From: Thermoplasmatales archaeon
GTDB taxonomy: Archaea; Thermoplasmatota; Thermoplasmata; Thermoplasmatales; Thermoplasmataceae
Direction of reading: 5' to 3'
DNA: 64,000 bases
NCBI GenBank assembly: GCA_027366585.1
Contig: DAHXNF010000010.1
Location: forward strand, 1 to 64,000
A model generated the notes under the pieces. The model did not search any database. It was given only the letters and a program-made list of their open reading frames with translations, and had not been told where the DNA came from. Made by a program: the position numbers and the translations under genes. The first letter of the stretch is position 1. Each line of letters starts with the position of its first letter. Positions 43,766 to 51,041 of the stretch are shown here, one piece after another.

Positions 43766-43855
43766 GCGATAATGCAAATTCCAATTAAAAGATTAGCGTC
43801 GCATCCGGATTCGAGATGGCAATCTTTAAGACTTGTATTCGATCTTACCAGCAGC

Positions 43856-44200
43856 ATGGGTGACGTTGTACAGCTCTTGATGATTGATCATTTTTCTATC
43901 AAGCTTTCGCTTAACCCGGTAACCGGCATTAACTCGTCGAGGTTCGAAAGCATAATTCATTTCATGACGGAATGCCACTTTGAGTTAGAGGAAAATGCAA
44001 TCTTCCCTGTGATTGAGAGCGCAATACCTGAAGACAAGGTCATTCATGAAAAGATAAAGAAAGCACTGTCAGATCATATTTTGATTAGGAGAACTGCAAG
44101 AACAATAATCGAGTCTTTTGATCCCGCCAACTCCGAAGATGGAAACGGAAAGTTTGCAGGTTTCTTCAAGACACTTGTTCAACATGATTTGTATAGTTAG
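43856..44200 (+). CDS. Hemerythrin/HHE-like protein, truncated in the fourth helix
   Basis: From the ATG at 43856 the protein has 114 residues. The metal ligands of the four-helix bundle can be followed: His12 ('MIDHF'), His41 and Glu45 ('CHFELEENAIFP'), His74 ('SDHILI') and His110 ('LVQHDLYS'). In the family the last His is followed at +4 by Glu and the end of the helix; here Ser114 is followed by a stop, so one ligand and the C-terminus are missing. A TATA-like CTTTAAG (43824-43830) lies about 30 nt upstream. The gene may be a remnant, and the region after it is degraded. Confidence 0.6.
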   Translation: MGDVVQLLMIDHFSIKLSLNPVTGINSSRFESIIHFMTECHFELEENAIFPVIESAIPEDKVIHEKIKKALSDHILIRRTARTIIESFDPANSEDGNGKFAGFFKTLVQHDLYS

Positions 44201-44302
44201 ATTAAATGATTACTATATCGATCTATGTTGTATAGTACATTAAGAATAAAGGAAGATAGGATATCATGGTGGTTTCTTATAAAATCATAGAAGTCACTTA
44301 AG

Positions 44303-44312
44303 TTTTTATATA
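44303..44312 (+). promoter_or_regulatory. Strong TATA box before the structured non-coding stretch
   Basis: TTTTATATAA is one of the best TATA elements in the window, yet it has no open reading frame at the leaderless distance. It predicts a transcript start near 44337, where the hairpin-rich sequence begins. Confidence 0.5.
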
Positions 44313-44336
44313 ATACAAACATCTTCAATTTGTGAG

Positions 44337-44604
44337 CTTTTCTGCATAACTGCATAGAGTCCAATTCCTAATGGGAATTTGGACAGAGGTGCCGAAAAGC
44401 GATGAACGTAATGAAACCTTCTTCGCAAGAGAAGGTTGATGTGTATGTGGTTGGCGACCTACCATAAAACACAGGCAATATAGGTCATGCTAGACGCAAA
44501 GAACGCAATCCTTGAACCGAAAGGGAAAGGGATAGAGGGTATAGGGTTATACCCACGGAGTTTAAGCATCAGACAGATGATAACTTCCAAAGGTGGATGT
44601 TAAC
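44337..44604 (+). ncRNA. Candidate structured RNA or long 5' leader
   Basis: About 270 nt without a reading frame carry a row of stable hairpins: GTCCAA-TTCC with GGAA-T-TTGGAC (44359-44384), AACCTTCT with AGAAGGTT (44415-44436), GACCTA with TAGGTC (44456-44486) and GGGTATA with TATACCC (44537-44554). GAAA-type loops (CGAAAAG, CCGAAAGG) occur between them. A strong TATA box is in front. At the 3' end an AGGTGG Shine-Dalgarno-like site (44591-44596) precedes an ATG at 44605, so the stretch may be a regulatory leader, a free RNA, or the 5' remains of a ribozyme-type mobile element. I cannot assign it to a known family. Confidence 0.4.
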
Positions 44605-44786
44605 ATGGTTAACAGAAATCGTAACCTGAGGATCTTGACATATTCCCTTCATGGTATTATGTTGACACCAAGAAGAAACAGGAGTCCTTAAGGGAAGCAA
44701 AGGCGGTTGTGGAAGGATACGGCTACAGGTACTATGAGAAAGCCACTGAAATGCCCGAATACATGATCAGGCATTTCCTATCTTGA
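44605..44786 (+). pseudogene. Small frameshifted reading frame after the structured RNA
   Basis: The ATG at 44605 begins 'MVNRNRNL' and then leaves a well-formed coding stretch that continues in another frame as 'EDLDIFPSWYYVDTKKKQ', 'EAKAVVEGYGYRYYEKATEM' and 'PEYMIRHFLS', with a stop at 44784. One missing base near 44629 would explain the break; the intact peptide would have about 60 residues. The product is unknown. Confidence 0.45.
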
Positions 44787-44882
44787 TCTTGTTTACCAGG
44801 ATCGTGAAGAGATAAGTCTGCACATTGCACTCGCAAATTTTTTTATGCGAAATATTTTATTATAAGTATGTGATGCAATTGC

Positions 44883-45032
44883 ATGGGTTTGGGCAAACGG
44901 GATCTTTCCAGGAAGAAGAAAAGCCTTGAGGACAAGCTGGTTGAACTGGAGGAAAGGGCAAGGAAAAATCCCTTGAACAAAGCACTTCAGGAAGAAATCA
45001 AGGATCTGAAAAAAAAGATAGAAAAAAGCTGA
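44883..45032 (+). CDS. Small basic coiled-coil protein (49 residues)
   Basis: An ATG at 44883 opens a 49-codon frame ('MGLGKRDLSRKKKSLEDKL', then 'VELEERARKNPLNKALQEEI', 'KDLKKKIEKS') with clear heptad-like spacing of Leu and many Lys/Glu residues. A strong TATA-like TATTTTATTATA (44853-44864) lies about 25 nt upstream, so the gene should be expressed leaderless. I do not know its function; nucleic-acid binding is possible given the charge. Confidence 0.6.
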   Translation: MGLGKRDLSRKKKSLEDKLVELEERARKNPLNKALQEEIKDLKKKIEKS

Positions 45033-45127
45033 TCCTTTAAAACCTGGCCCATGCGGCTTGACTGATTATTGATGTGCATGCATTTATCCTGGCTGGATGT
45101 TTCTTCCGAGAAAAGCAGCTTCCAGTT

Positions 45128-45922
45128 TTAAATTGAATGAAAATTTACGAAGAGCATGTAGAACGCAACAATTGCGATGATAACTGAAAATAACTGCGTG
45201 AGGGTCTTTGTAGGGAGTGCTGAGGCTTTCCTTGCTCCAAGCCATCCTCCTCCTATCCCACCGAGTATGAAGAATCCGGCAATCAAAAGATCAAGTTTTC
45301 CGCTCAGCGCATAGGTAATCGTTGTAACTGTCCCGAAAGTACCAACGGAGATGAGCGATGTCCCGATCGCATTGATTATATCCAAACCGGACGAATACAT
45401 AAGGGCCGGTACGATCAGGAAACCGCCACCTATTCCAAAGTAGCCGGAGAGAAAGCCAACTCCAAGTCCGAATAACATAATCTTCGAAGGTCTCCCTTGT
45501 GGTAAAGCCTCTTCAGAGCTGTTAACTGGCTGGGCGTTATTCGTTCTTATGCTTTTTCTCAGCATCATTGCAGAGATGAAAAGCATCATGGCCGCAAAAA
45601 TGAAAAGGAGCTCGCTGCCTGGTGTTAGTAACCCGAGTTCTGCACCCAGAATGACACCGGTGACACCTGTCAGGCTGAACATTGCACCTATTCTGTACCT
45701 CACATGACCTTTCCTTGAGTGCGGTATGAGGTTCAGAAATGCATTAACTCCGACTGCAAGAGCCGTGGTACCAATGGCTAAATGTGGATGGTCAAAACCG
45801 ACGAAATATATCAGAAGTGGGATTGCGAGTATTGAGCCCCCTCCACCTATTAGGCCGAGTGAGAAGCCAACCAGTATCCCTGAAATGAAGGACAATAATA
45901 ATTGAATCATCTCCACTGACAC
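45128..45922 (-). CDS. TauE/SafE family permease
   Basis: The 264-residue protein has about eight helices in two halves, each with the family motif: 'VGFSLGLIGGGGSILAIPLLIYF' and 'VGFLSGYFGIGGGFLIVPALMY'. The family moves sulfur-containing or other small anions such as sulfite or sulfoacetate out of the cell. A TATA-like element about 27 nt before the ATG fits leaderless expression. The substrate is not clear. Confidence 0.9.
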   Translation of the reverse strand: MSVEMIQLLLSFISGILVGFSLGLIGGGGSILAIPLLIYFVGFDHPHLAIGTTALAVGVNAFLNLIPHSRKGHVRYRIGAMFSLTGVTGVILGAELGLLTPGSELLFIFAAMMLFISAMMLRKSIRTNNAQPVNSSEEALPQGRPSKIMLFGLGVGFLSGYFGIGGGFLIVPALMYSSGLDIINAIGTSLISVGTFGTVTTITYALSGKLDLLIAGFFILGGIGGGWLGARKASALPTKTLTQLFSVIIAIVAFYMLFVNFHSI

Positions 45923-45979
45923 ATTTATCAGGTCTATATTTCATGAACCTATATAACTTATCACAATTATGATTATTTA

Positions 45980-46546
45980 TCATACATATGACTTATAAAA
46001 AAGTCCGCTCAGATGTTTCACTATCAGATCCGCCTCCGGGAGCTTTGATACAAGAAGTATCTGATTACTCAGCCTGTAGATTCTTTCCAGGGTGATATGC
46101 TGCATCATAAGATACTGTACAAGAAAGAGAGTTATTCCTGGCTTTCCAGCTATTTCCTTCGGTAACGATATCCGGATACATGCAAGATTTCCATTCATCT
46201 CGTTTCCGATAAGGTATTTTATCCTGCTCTCCTCCCTGTATGCTATCAGGAAACCTGGATCTATATCCTTTAGCTCATGAGCCTCCTTCTCTGAAAACTT
46301 GTATTCAAGGCTAAGGTTTGCTTTGCTGAGAAAATCGAATATGTCCTCTTCCGGCTCATGTGTTGCAAGCAAACTAAGTGCCTTGACTATCGTATTGATC
46401 TTCACCTCCCTGTTAAGGAGACCCTGGACCTGAGGCAGCAGGGCCCTGGCAAGGTCAGTATAATTGACCAGGTTACTCTTTATCAGGATTGAATAGAGTG
46501 GATTATTGCTTACGAGTATGCCAACTGCTTCATTTATCTTAGCCAT
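45980..46546 (-). CDS. Conserved archaeal regulator-like protein with N-terminal helical and C-terminal ACT-like part
   Basis: The 188-residue protein starts 'MAKINEAVGILVSNNPLYSILIKSNLVNYTDLARALLPQV', a pattern I know from archaeal proteins of unknown function in which an N-terminal helical unit ('...INYSALAR...') precedes an ACT-like regulatory domain. The second half ('LACIRISLPKEIAGKPGITLFLVQYLMMQHITLERIYRLSNQI') has the beta-alpha-beta look of an ACT fold. It may sense a small ligand. The family assignment is by resemblance only. Confidence 0.6.
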   Translation of the reverse strand: MAKINEAVGILVSNNPLYSILIKSNLVNYTDLARALLPQVQGLLNREVKINTIVKALSLLATHEPEEDIFDFLSKANLSLEYKFSEKEAHELKDIDPGFLIAYREESRIKYLIGNEMNGNLACIRISLPKEIAGKPGITLFLVQYLMMQHITLERIYRLSNQILLVSKLPEADLIVKHLSGLFYKSYV

Positions 46547-46593
46547 GGGAGAATATTGTAATTAATGTTATTAATTTTTCATGTTTGTGAATT

Positions 46594-46935
46594 CTAGAAA
46601 CTTATTACCTGATATCCTTCGTTGACATAGTGCGCAATGCGTTCCCCCGCTGGGAGCAGTTTGACGCCCATTGATTCGAGCTTTTCCTTCTTCCCCAATC
46701 TATCTGCCACTGCGATACAGGCAGAATCGACTGCACCAGCGTTGTAAAGAACCTTGAATGCATCAAAGACCGGGCCGCTAAGCTCCGTGATATACTCCTC
46801 GCTTGCACCGAAGAAGATCACCTTTAGGTCTTCATATCTCTTCTTATCAACCGATCTGGAAGCGCTAATAATGCCAAGATCTGCTCTCGATGGATTTTCC
46901 TTTCCTGTCAGAATCAGAAACAATGCTTTTGCCAT
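46594..46935 (-). CDS. DsrE-like protein
   Basis: The protein of about 113 residues has the DsrE/F flavour: 'KALFLILTGKENPSRADLGIISASRSV' at the start, 'LKVIFFGASEEYITEL' and 'KLESMGVKLLPAGERIAHYVNEGYQVISF' at the end. DsrE-like proteins take part in sulfur transfer, but the conserved Cys of sulfur carriers is not obvious here. I used the ATG at 46935, about 24 nt after the TATA-like ACTTTAAT (minus strand, about 46957-46964), instead of the GTG at 46950. Confidence 0.7.
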   Translation of the reverse strand: MAKALFLILTGKENPSRADLGIISASRSVDKKRYEDLKVIFFGASEEYITELSGPVFDAFKVLYNAGAVDSACIAVADRLGKKEKLESMGVKLLPAGERIAHYVNEGYQVISF

Positions 46936-47101
46936 AATCATATATCTCACATGAGATTAAAGTATTGTTCTTTCTCCGCTAATATGCTCATTTTAATTGT
47001 ACAATGAGTATTCAAGGCTCCTTTACACCAGATGGAATTTCTTTTCGCAAATGAAAGGGCAAGTTCGAAAAAGTACATATTGGACTGGATCATAATAATG
47101 G

Positions 47102-48808
47102 GTGTTCAACGACGAGCTCGCCTGGATATTTAGTGAAATGGGAGATATGGAGGAGATTGAAGGTAACAGGTGGGAGTCCCTTGCATATAGAAAAGTGGCT
47201 GCAAACCTGGAAGGACTGGGAGAAGATATCCGTGAGATTTACAAGAGGAATGAACTCAGGAAAATTGACGGCGTTGGAGCCGCCATTGAAAAGAAAATCC
47301 AGCAGTATATCCAGCACGGGAAGATAGACGCCTACGATCGACTCAAGCAGAAGTACCCCATTGACTTCAGGAACTTGAGGAAAATCCAGGGTCTTGGTCC
47401 AAAGAAGATCGCTGCTCTCTTTGTAAACCTTGGAGTTACAGATATCGAGAGCCTCAAAAGCGCAATCATAGGGCACAAAGTTGCAGTGCTTCCAGGCTTT
47501 GGAGAAAGGACCGAGACCAACCTGCTCAAGGGAATAGAGGTATTGTCCACAGTCGGAGCATCAAGAGTCCTGCTTGGAAGAGCTTATCCCGATATAGAGG
47601 CCATTATAGCTTACCTGAATAGCACCGGCCTCTTTGACAATGTAATCCTTGCCGGATCTGCAAGAAGGATGCGGGAATCTATCGGCGATGTGGACATCCT
47701 TGTGACCTCATCAAGGCGAAAGGAGGCGTCTGACGCATTCATTAAATCAGAGTATGTTTCCAGCACCGTGGTTGCGGGAGAGTCTAAGGTAACAGTCAAC
47801 CTCAAGCTTGGAATAACTTGTGATCTCAGGTTCATCGATGCAGACTCAACCGGTGCAGCACTGCAGTATTTCACGGGAAGCAAGGATCACAACGTGCACC
47901 TCCGGGATCTGGCAGTCTCCAAAGGGTTAAAGCTGAATGAGTACGGACTGTTCCGAGAAGATTCAAGAATCGCAGGAAAGGACGAGCGGGGCATATACGA
48001 AAGCCTAGGTCTTGAATTTATAGAACCGGAGCTCAGGGAGAATACCGGAGAGATAGATGCGGCAATGAAGCATGAGCTCCCGGCAATAGTTAATTTCAAG
48101 GAAATAAAGAGTGATCTCCATATGCATACGCTAGACAGTGACGGAAAGAACACGCTTGAAGACATGTTGCTGAATTCCAGGAAGAACGGACTGGAGTATA
48201 TTGCGATGACGAATCACAGCACCAGTCTAAAGGTTGCACATGGTCTAGATTCGCAGAGATTTAATGAACTGAATGCCCGGATAGATGAAATTTCCTCCAG
48301 GCTTTCGATTCCAGTCCTGAAGGGGGTGGAGCTTGAGATACTGAGAGACGGATCACTCGATCTTCCTGGGAATTCGCTCAAAGAAATGGATTACGTGCTT
48401 GCTGCGCTACACCAGTATGTATCACAGGACAGGAAGGAAAATACTGATCGCATTGTGAAGGCGATCGAATCCGGTTATATACATGGGTTAGCACACCCGA
48501 CGGGACGCCTGATCGGCTCAAGGGAGCCGTACAATATTGATCTTGACAGAGTGCTTGAAAAATGTGTTGAAAACCATGTCTTTCTAGAAATAAATGGCTA
48601 CCCGGAAAGATCAGACCTGCCAGCTGATATCGTTAGAAGAATGCGTGAATCGGGTGTCAAATTTGCGTTGGGAAGCGATGCTCATAGCATATCCGATCTT
48701 AAATTCATAAGATTTGCGACAGCGATAGCGAGAAGGGGATGGCTCACGCCTGAGGCAATTGTGAACACATTGAGCTACAGCGCTTTCAGGAAACTCCTGG
48801 CTCGATAA
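47102..48808 (+). CDS. polX: DNA polymerase X family with C-terminal PHP domain
   Basis: The 568-residue protein has the PolX layout: an N-terminal 8-kDa-like region with helix-hairpin-helix motifs ('LRKIDGVGAAIEKKI', 'IQGLGPKKIAAL', 'LPGFGERT'), a nucleotidyltransferase palm with 'GSARRMRESIGDVDILV' (the DxD metal ligands), and from about residue 335 a PHP phosphoesterase domain with 'SDLHMHTLDSDG', 'MTNHS', 'GVELEI', 'LAHPTG' and 'GSDAHS'. It fills gaps in base-excision or end-joining repair; the PHP part can act as a 3'-5' exonuclease. The start is GTG. Confidence 0.95.
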   Translation: MFNDELAWIFSEMGDMEEIEGNRWESLAYRKVAANLEGLGEDIREIYKRNELRKIDGVGAAIEKKIQQYIQHGKIDAYDRLKQKYPIDFRNLRKIQGLGPKKIAALFVNLGVTDIESLKSAIIGHKVAVLPGFGERTETNLLKGIEVLSTVGASRVLLGRAYPDIEAIIAYLNSTGLFDNVILAGSARRMRESIGDVDILVTSSRRKEASDAFIKSEYVSSTVVAGESKVTVNLKLGITCDLRFIDADSTGAALQYFTGSKDHNVHLRDLAVSKGLKLNEYGLFREDSRIAGKDERGIYESLGLEFIEPELRENTGEIDAAMKHELPAIVNFKEIKSDLHMHTLDSDGKNTLEDMLLNSRKNGLEYIAMTNHSTSLKVAHGLDSQRFNELNARIDEISSRLSIPVLKGVELEILRDGSLDLPGNSLKEMDYVLAALHQYVSQDRKENTDRIVKAIESGYIHGLAHPTGRLIGSREPYNIDLDRVLEKCVENHVFLEINGYPERSDLPADIVRRMRESGVKFALGSDAHSISDLKFIRFATAIARRGWLTPEAIVNTLSYSAFRKLLAR

Positions 48809-48933
48809 ATTTGCCCTGGTTAATTCCATGATCCTGCCATAGCCATGCCAGTGCATTTCCCCTGCGCCCTAAGGCATAGATATGCCCAAACACTGATTTC
48901 CCGGCAAAAAGCCTATATGCAGATTCAGTCTTA

Positions 48934-49311
48934 ATGGATATGGTTGATCAAAAAAGAAGAGAGAGGCTGGGCTCAGCCAAGAGATATGTAACAGGCCATG
49001 AAAGTGCCGCATTCTTAAGGCTCCTTTCATTGCTCCAGGATACTGGAAATCCTGTTGTTGTGGCGGGAGGCTTTACCTTGAAATTTATTTATTGTGAACT
49101 TAAAGATGAGGACAAGGAGGAACTGGAAGTGGCCGAGGAAATTCCGGAAAAGGACGACAGCGTATTCTCGCTCAGTTTTGATCTTTTCTCACAGGGGTCA
49201 AAACTGGAAGCGGAAGCTGTATTTTACAGGGATGAAGTTGCGCTTACACCAAGCATAAAAACCAAGACGCTTGAGGAATTGGTGCGATCAATTCTCGGTG
49301 ATTCACCATAA
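48934..49311 (+). CDS. Hypothetical acidic protein (125 residues)
   Basis: The soluble protein has a basic N-terminus ('VDQKRRERLGSAKRYV'), a central beta-rich part ('PVVVAGGFTLKFIYCEL') and an acidic loop ('DEDKEELEVAEEIPEKDD'). A TATA-like CCTATATGC (48911-48919) lies about 20-25 nt before the two possible ATG starts (48934, 48940). I do not recognise the family. Confidence 0.6.
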   Translation: MDMVDQKRRERLGSAKRYVTGHESAAFLRLLSLLQDTGNPVVVAGGFTLKFIYCELKDEDKEELEVAEEIPEKDDSVFSLSFDLFSQGSKLEAEAVFYRDEVALTPSIKTKTLEELVRSILGDSP

Positions 49312-49368
49312 TCTGTATATATACTTTATAAACTAGTAGGTTTATTTATTATCCAGCATTGTTCAATA

Positions 49369-50001
49369 ATGAAAGGAACTGTAATAATAACAGGCGGCTC
49401 CAGGGGCCTGGGAAAGGAGCTGGTCAACCTGTTCCTGAAAGATGGATGGAAAGTTTCTACTTTCTCCCGTCATGAGACCCGGGATGTCAGATATGTTGAG
49501 CCATCGCTGCTGAAGTTGAGGGCTGATCTCAGGCTTGAGGCAGATGTGGAGCGCGTAATATCCGAGACGAAGAAGTTGCTGGGACAGCCGTCGCTCCTTG
49601 TGCTTAATGCCGGTACCGTATCTAAAGCGACCATGGTGATTGAGGAGAATATCATGAACCTGAGAGCCGACTGCGAGGTGAATCTAATCGCAAACACATT
49701 CCTTCTCCAGGAATTTCTCAGGAAATGCTCTCCTGGCAACGTTGTGCATATAACATCTGATGTTGCATCTTCACCATATCCTGGATGGGGATTCTACGGA
49801 GCTTCCAAGCGGGCCATGGATTACATCTTAGAAACGCTGAGACTGGAGAATCCAGGTAAGCTGTTTTTGTCAATAGACCCTGGAGACATGGATACAGAGA
49901 TGCACAGGACCGCAGATCCCGGGGCAGATACTGGCAGTCTTGCAAAGCCTCGGGATGCAGCACTGAAAGTATACAGAAGGATCATGGATGTGATAAGATG
50001 A
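49369..50001 (+). CDS. Short-chain dehydrogenase/reductase
   Basis: The 210-residue protein has the Rossmann motif 'TGGSRGLGKEL' (8-18), 'LVLNAG' (NxAG motif), the catalytic Ser region 'VVHITSDVA' and Tyr-x3-Lys in 'FYGASKRAM'. It is a small classical SDR using NAD(P)H. The stop overlaps the start of the QueA-like gene in an ATGA junction, so both are made together and may act in one pathway. Confidence 0.9.
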   Translation: MKGTVIITGGSRGLGKELVNLFLKDGWKVSTFSRHETRDVRYVEPSLLKLRADLRLEADVERVISETKKLLGQPSLLVLNAGTVSKATMVIEENIMNLRADCEVNLIANTFLLQEFLRKCSPGNVVHITSDVASSPYPGWGFYGASKRAMDYILETLRLENPGKLFLSIDPGDMDTEMHRTADPGADTGSLAKPRDAALKVYRRIMDVIR

Positions 50002-51026
50002 TAGAACAGCCTGAATACCTTATTCACACGAGCGAATTCAGTGTTGGAGTACCTTCCGAATACCTCGGGAAAAAACGCTCTGATGTTAAGCTGCTATCGC
50101 TGAATTCACGCATGGGGACTTACTCGATTCACCCTTTCACGGATATCATCGGCATGCTTCATGAAGGCGATCTGTTAGTTTTCAATAACAGCAGCATTGT
50201 CAGATCCAGCTTGTTCGGCTACGAAGGAAGTTCTGACAGGTTGGTGCGCGTAAACCTTGGATACGATGAGGATGGGATGATAGCAGAGCTCAGGGATCGG
50301 AAACATATGTATTATCCGGGTGACACTATCAGGTTTTTGAACGGTTCCTTCATCACGTTGAAAGAACACCTTGAGAGATACGGAAGGTTCTGGAAAGTCA
50401 CGGTGTCAGATCCGCTTAAGCTGGATCGACTCCGGCATGAATCCGGAGATTTCATCATTTATGGTGAAAACTCACCGCGCTATCCTGAATCAGTGTATCA
50501 AACCAGCATTGCGGGCAGGGAAGGATCGGTAGAATATCCATCTGCATCCAGGCCATTTACAGACGAGGTTCTTTCTATTCTGAAGAAAAAAGGAGTCGGT
50601 ATTGCCGCTGTCACAATACACTGCAACCTTGGATCGCTGGATGCATCTGAGTTCCTGCATCAGGACCGGTTGCTTCCAGAGTATTTCGACATCCCGGAAG
50701 ATGTTGCATCGCTTCTCACAAGCACAAGGGATAATGACGGACGTGTAATTGCAGTTGGGACAAGTGCTGCGCGTGCTCTAACCACTGTGAGGAAGAATGG
50801 GGAATACAGATCTGGAAGCGGTTTCACTTCTATATTCATTGACCAGGATACCGATACGGGTTTGGACGGGATAGTAACTGGAATGCATGATCCCACGACC
50901 TCGCACCTGCTGCTGATATCTGCATTTGCTGATCTCAGCCTGATTAGGGGTTCCTACGAGGTCGCAAATGAACACGGATTTCACTGGCATGAGTTCGGTG
51001 ACATCTCACTGATATTTTCCTCTTAA
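49998..51026 (+). CDS. QueA-like S-adenosylmethionine:tRNA ribosyltransferase-isomerase family protein
   Basis: The 342-residue protein follows QueA along its length: 'MLHEGDLLVFNNSSIVRSSLFG' matches the QueA 'GDLLVFNNTRV' region, then 'YQTSIA', 'RVIAVGTSAARALTT' and a C-terminal 'LLLISAFAD'. Core motifs are altered: where QueA has PTAGLHF this protein has 'PSASRPF', and VTLHVGxGTF reads 'VTIHCNLGSL'. QueA makes epoxyqueuosine from preQ1 in bacteria, and queuosine is not expected in archaea, so this copy may work on another nucleoside or reaction. It is translationally coupled to the SDR. Confidence 0.8.
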   Translation: MIEQPEYLIHTSEFSVGVPSEYLGKKRSDVKLLSLNSRMGTYSIHPFTDIIGMLHEGDLLVFNNSSIVRSSLFGYEGSSDRLVRVNLGYDEDGMIAELRDRKHMYYPGDTIRFLNGSFITLKEHLERYGRFWKVTVSDPLKLDRLRHESGDFIIYGENSPRYPESVYQTSIAGREGSVEYPSASRPFTDEVLSILKKKGVGIAAVTIHCNLGSLDASEFLHQDRLLPEYFDIPEDVASLLTSTRDNDGRVIAVGTSAARALTTVRKNGEYRSGSGFTSIFIDQDTDTGLDGIVTGMHDPTTSHLLLISAFADLSLIRGSYEVANEHGFHWHEFGDISLIFSS

Positions 51027-51041
51027 ATATGGTGAGAACCG

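Noticed and set aside
44337-44786. Complete group II intron
   Set aside because: Some loops resemble a group II domain I, but there is no reverse transcriptase frame, no domain V hairpin and no defined 3' end, so I kept only 'structured RNA candidate'.
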